Of a stretch of DNA of 64,000 nt, positions 62,953-64,000 are shown piece by piece. A program made the translations under genes and the position numbers. Source of the stretch: CAIZQW01 sp942493055. GTDB taxonomy: Bacteria; Verrucomicrobiota; Kiritimatiellia; RFP12; UBA1067. The notes beneath the pieces are model-generated. The model saw only the letters and a list, made by a program, of their open reading frames with translations, was not told the DNA's origin and did no database searches. Where the stretch lies: NCBI GenBank assembly GCA_942493055.1, contig OW818680.1, forward strand, positions 868,001 to 932,000, given 5' to 3'. Position 1 is the stretch's first letter. Each line of letters begins with the position of its first letter.

Positions 62953-64000
62953 ACGACGAACTCCAATCCCAACTTCTCCTCGTCGGAATCGGTGGCGGCG
63001 GAGCACGCCTGGCTGCTGCCGTGCATACGCTTTATAAAGAGCCGATGCGCATCGTATGTATCGACACGGACGCGATTGCAAACCGTGAACTGCTCTCCAA
63101 AACGATCCCGTGCATCCTCATTGGCGCTGCACGCCTGTCTGGAAACGGAACTGGCGGGGATGCCGTCAAAGGCCGACTTGCGATACAAGATGACATTCAT
63201 TTACTTCATGCGCATCTGCAAGGTGTTCGCACCGCTGTAATTTTGACCTGCATGGGGTCAGGAACAGGAAGCGGCGTCACCCCTGAAGTCATTAGCACCT
63301 TACACGAGATGGGCATAGCGACGCTCTGTATCGCCACAGAGCCCTTTGATTTCGAGGGTGAGGCGCGCAAGACCACCGCCACCCGTGCCAAAGCGATGAT
63401 CGAGGAACACGTTGACTCCTTATGCGTTGTCAATCTCGACACGCTCTTCCAGTCAACAGGCGAGTTGCTCATCAACGCGACGATTGACTCCTCCAACGAG
63501 ATTCTGGCTGCGGGCATCACGCTCCTGTGGCGGCTGCTGACACGGCCCGGCTTCCTCAGCATCAACGCCGAGCGTCTGCACACATTCATATTGCATGGCG
63601 GCACCGCCAGCTTCGGCAATGCCTGCGCCTCCGGACCAGAGCGGACGAATGACTTGATCGCCTCCTTGCGGGAGAACAGGCTCCTTCATTCAGGGGACTC
63701 CATTACGAAGGCGAGCGCCATGCTCGTGGGCATCCTTGCCGGGAGTGACTTGCGCCTCACAGAGATCGGCGAAATCATGAAGACGTTGCGCGACTGGAGC
63801 AAGGCGGATGCCCAAATCGAAATGGGGACGGTCTTAGATCCGTTCTTTGACGGGCGCATCGAGCTTGTCATCTTCTGCTTCGAAAGCTCAATGATCCCGA
63901 ACGTTGAAGTGAAGCGTGACACGTCTTCGCAAAGCCTCACGACACCCACGCCCATTCCTCCGGCAGAGGTCTTTCAGATTCAGCCTGGAAGTGCAAAGCG
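62949..64000 (+). CDS. ftsZ: Divergent FtsZ-like tubulin GTPase (partial, C-terminus beyond window)
   Basis: My translation is open from the ATG at 62949 (ATGA overlap with ftsA) to the window edge, 350 codons. The order ddl-ftsQ-ftsA-ftsZ and the fold motifs identify it: LLVGIGGGGARLAAAVH (first glycine loop), a tubulin signature CMGSGTGSGVTPEV at about 101-114 in place of the canonical GGGTGTG form, and PFDFEGEARK. The T7 loop, RPGFLSINAERLH (199-211), aligns with RPGLMNVDFADVR of E. coli without gaps; the residues matching Asn207, Asp209 and Asp212 are Ser204, Asn206 and Arg209. GTP binding looks possible; hydrolysis may be impaired. A Ser/Thr/Pro linker starts near residue 325. Confidence 0.88.
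   Translation, partial: MNDELQSQLLLVGIGGGGARLAAAVHTLYKEPMRIVCIDTDAIANRELLSKTIPCILIGAARLSGNGTGGDAVKGRLAIQDDIHLLHAHLQGVRTAVILTCMGSGTGSGVTPEVISTLHEMGIATLCIATEPFDFEGEARKTTATRAKAMIEEHVDSLCVVNLDTLFQSTGELLINATIDSSNEILAAGITLLWRLLTRPGFLSINAERLHTFILHGGTASFGNACASGPERTNDLIASLRENRLLHSGDSITKASAMLVGILAGSDLRLTEIGEIMKTLRDWSKADAQIEMGTVLDPFFDGRIELVIFCFESSMIPNVEVKRDTSSQSLTTPTPIPPAEVFQIQPGSAK

Noticed and set aside
62874..63955. Several 80-140 codon frames antisense to or overlapping ftsZ
   Set aside because: All are shadows; the plus frame from 62949 reads continuously as FtsZ to the window edge.

Overview
The window reads as a stretch of chromosome from a Gram-negative bacterium of the PVC group, most likely Kiritimatiellota (former Verrucomicrobia subdivision 5) or a close Lentisphaerae/Verrucomicrobia relative. 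This is inference. It rests on lipopolysaccharide genes (lpxA, an LptF/LptG permease), a MurA with Asp in place of the catalytic Cys, a divergent FtsZ, many secreted polysaccharide-active proteins, very large modular surface proteins (RCC1, CotH/LamG/lamin-tail), and a Tat-exported Gfo/Idh oxidoreductase beside a ThuA/HEAT protein. No rRNA or tRNA gene was found to settle it.

Layout. 1-5.7 kb: a sensory cluster on the minus strand (receiver, two-PAS histidine kinase with eroded ATP-site motifs, receiver-PAS-GAF protein cut by the window edge), divergent from a receiver/zinc-ribbon protein. 5.8-11.8 kb: carbohydrate-related genes (ThuA-HEAT-discoidin protein, Tat-exported Gfo/Idh oxidoreductase, GH5 glycosidase). 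11.9-19 kb: envelope and housekeeping run: OmpA-like barrel, LptF/G permease, lpxA, clpC, then rpsP-trmD-rplS without rimM. 19.2-23.1 kb: heparinase II/III-like lyase, a MITE-like element with terminal inverted repeats and a 10-bp target duplication, and pgi. 23.2-39.4 kb, minus strand: rnr, a single-chain type IIG restriction-modification enzyme, and a ~3,300-residue secreted protein built from five seven-bladed RCC1 propellers. 39.5-45.3 kb: small orphan protein, GH127 glycosidase with a palindromic operator over its promoter, murA, and a DMT transporter. 45.7-54.4 kb: two large divergent secreted proteins, one (CotH/LamG/lamin-tail) carrying a one-base frameshift. 54.7-59.8 kb: small membrane protein, adk-map, then the alpha ribosomal operon rpmJ-rpsM-rpsK-rpsD-rpoA-rplQ ending in a clear terminator. 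59.9-64 kb: ddl-ftsQ-ftsA-ftsZ, the tail of a division/cell-wall cluster; ftsZ runs off the edge.

How the genes fit together. Envelope building (lipid A, LPS export, D-Ala-D-Ala, UDP-GlcNAc-enolpyruvate) and division genes are interleaved with translation clusters. Scattered between them are genes for taking apart complex glycans (GH5, heparinase-type lyase, GH127, ThuA/Gfo-Idh), which suggests a glycan-degrading lifestyle. The long intergenic gaps carry recurring short word-like repeats and palindromes. The most notable single observations are the FtsZ lacking its T7-loop catalytic residues, the MITE-like element with an unusual nested palindromic interior, the five-propeller RCC1 protein, and the degenerate sensor kinase.
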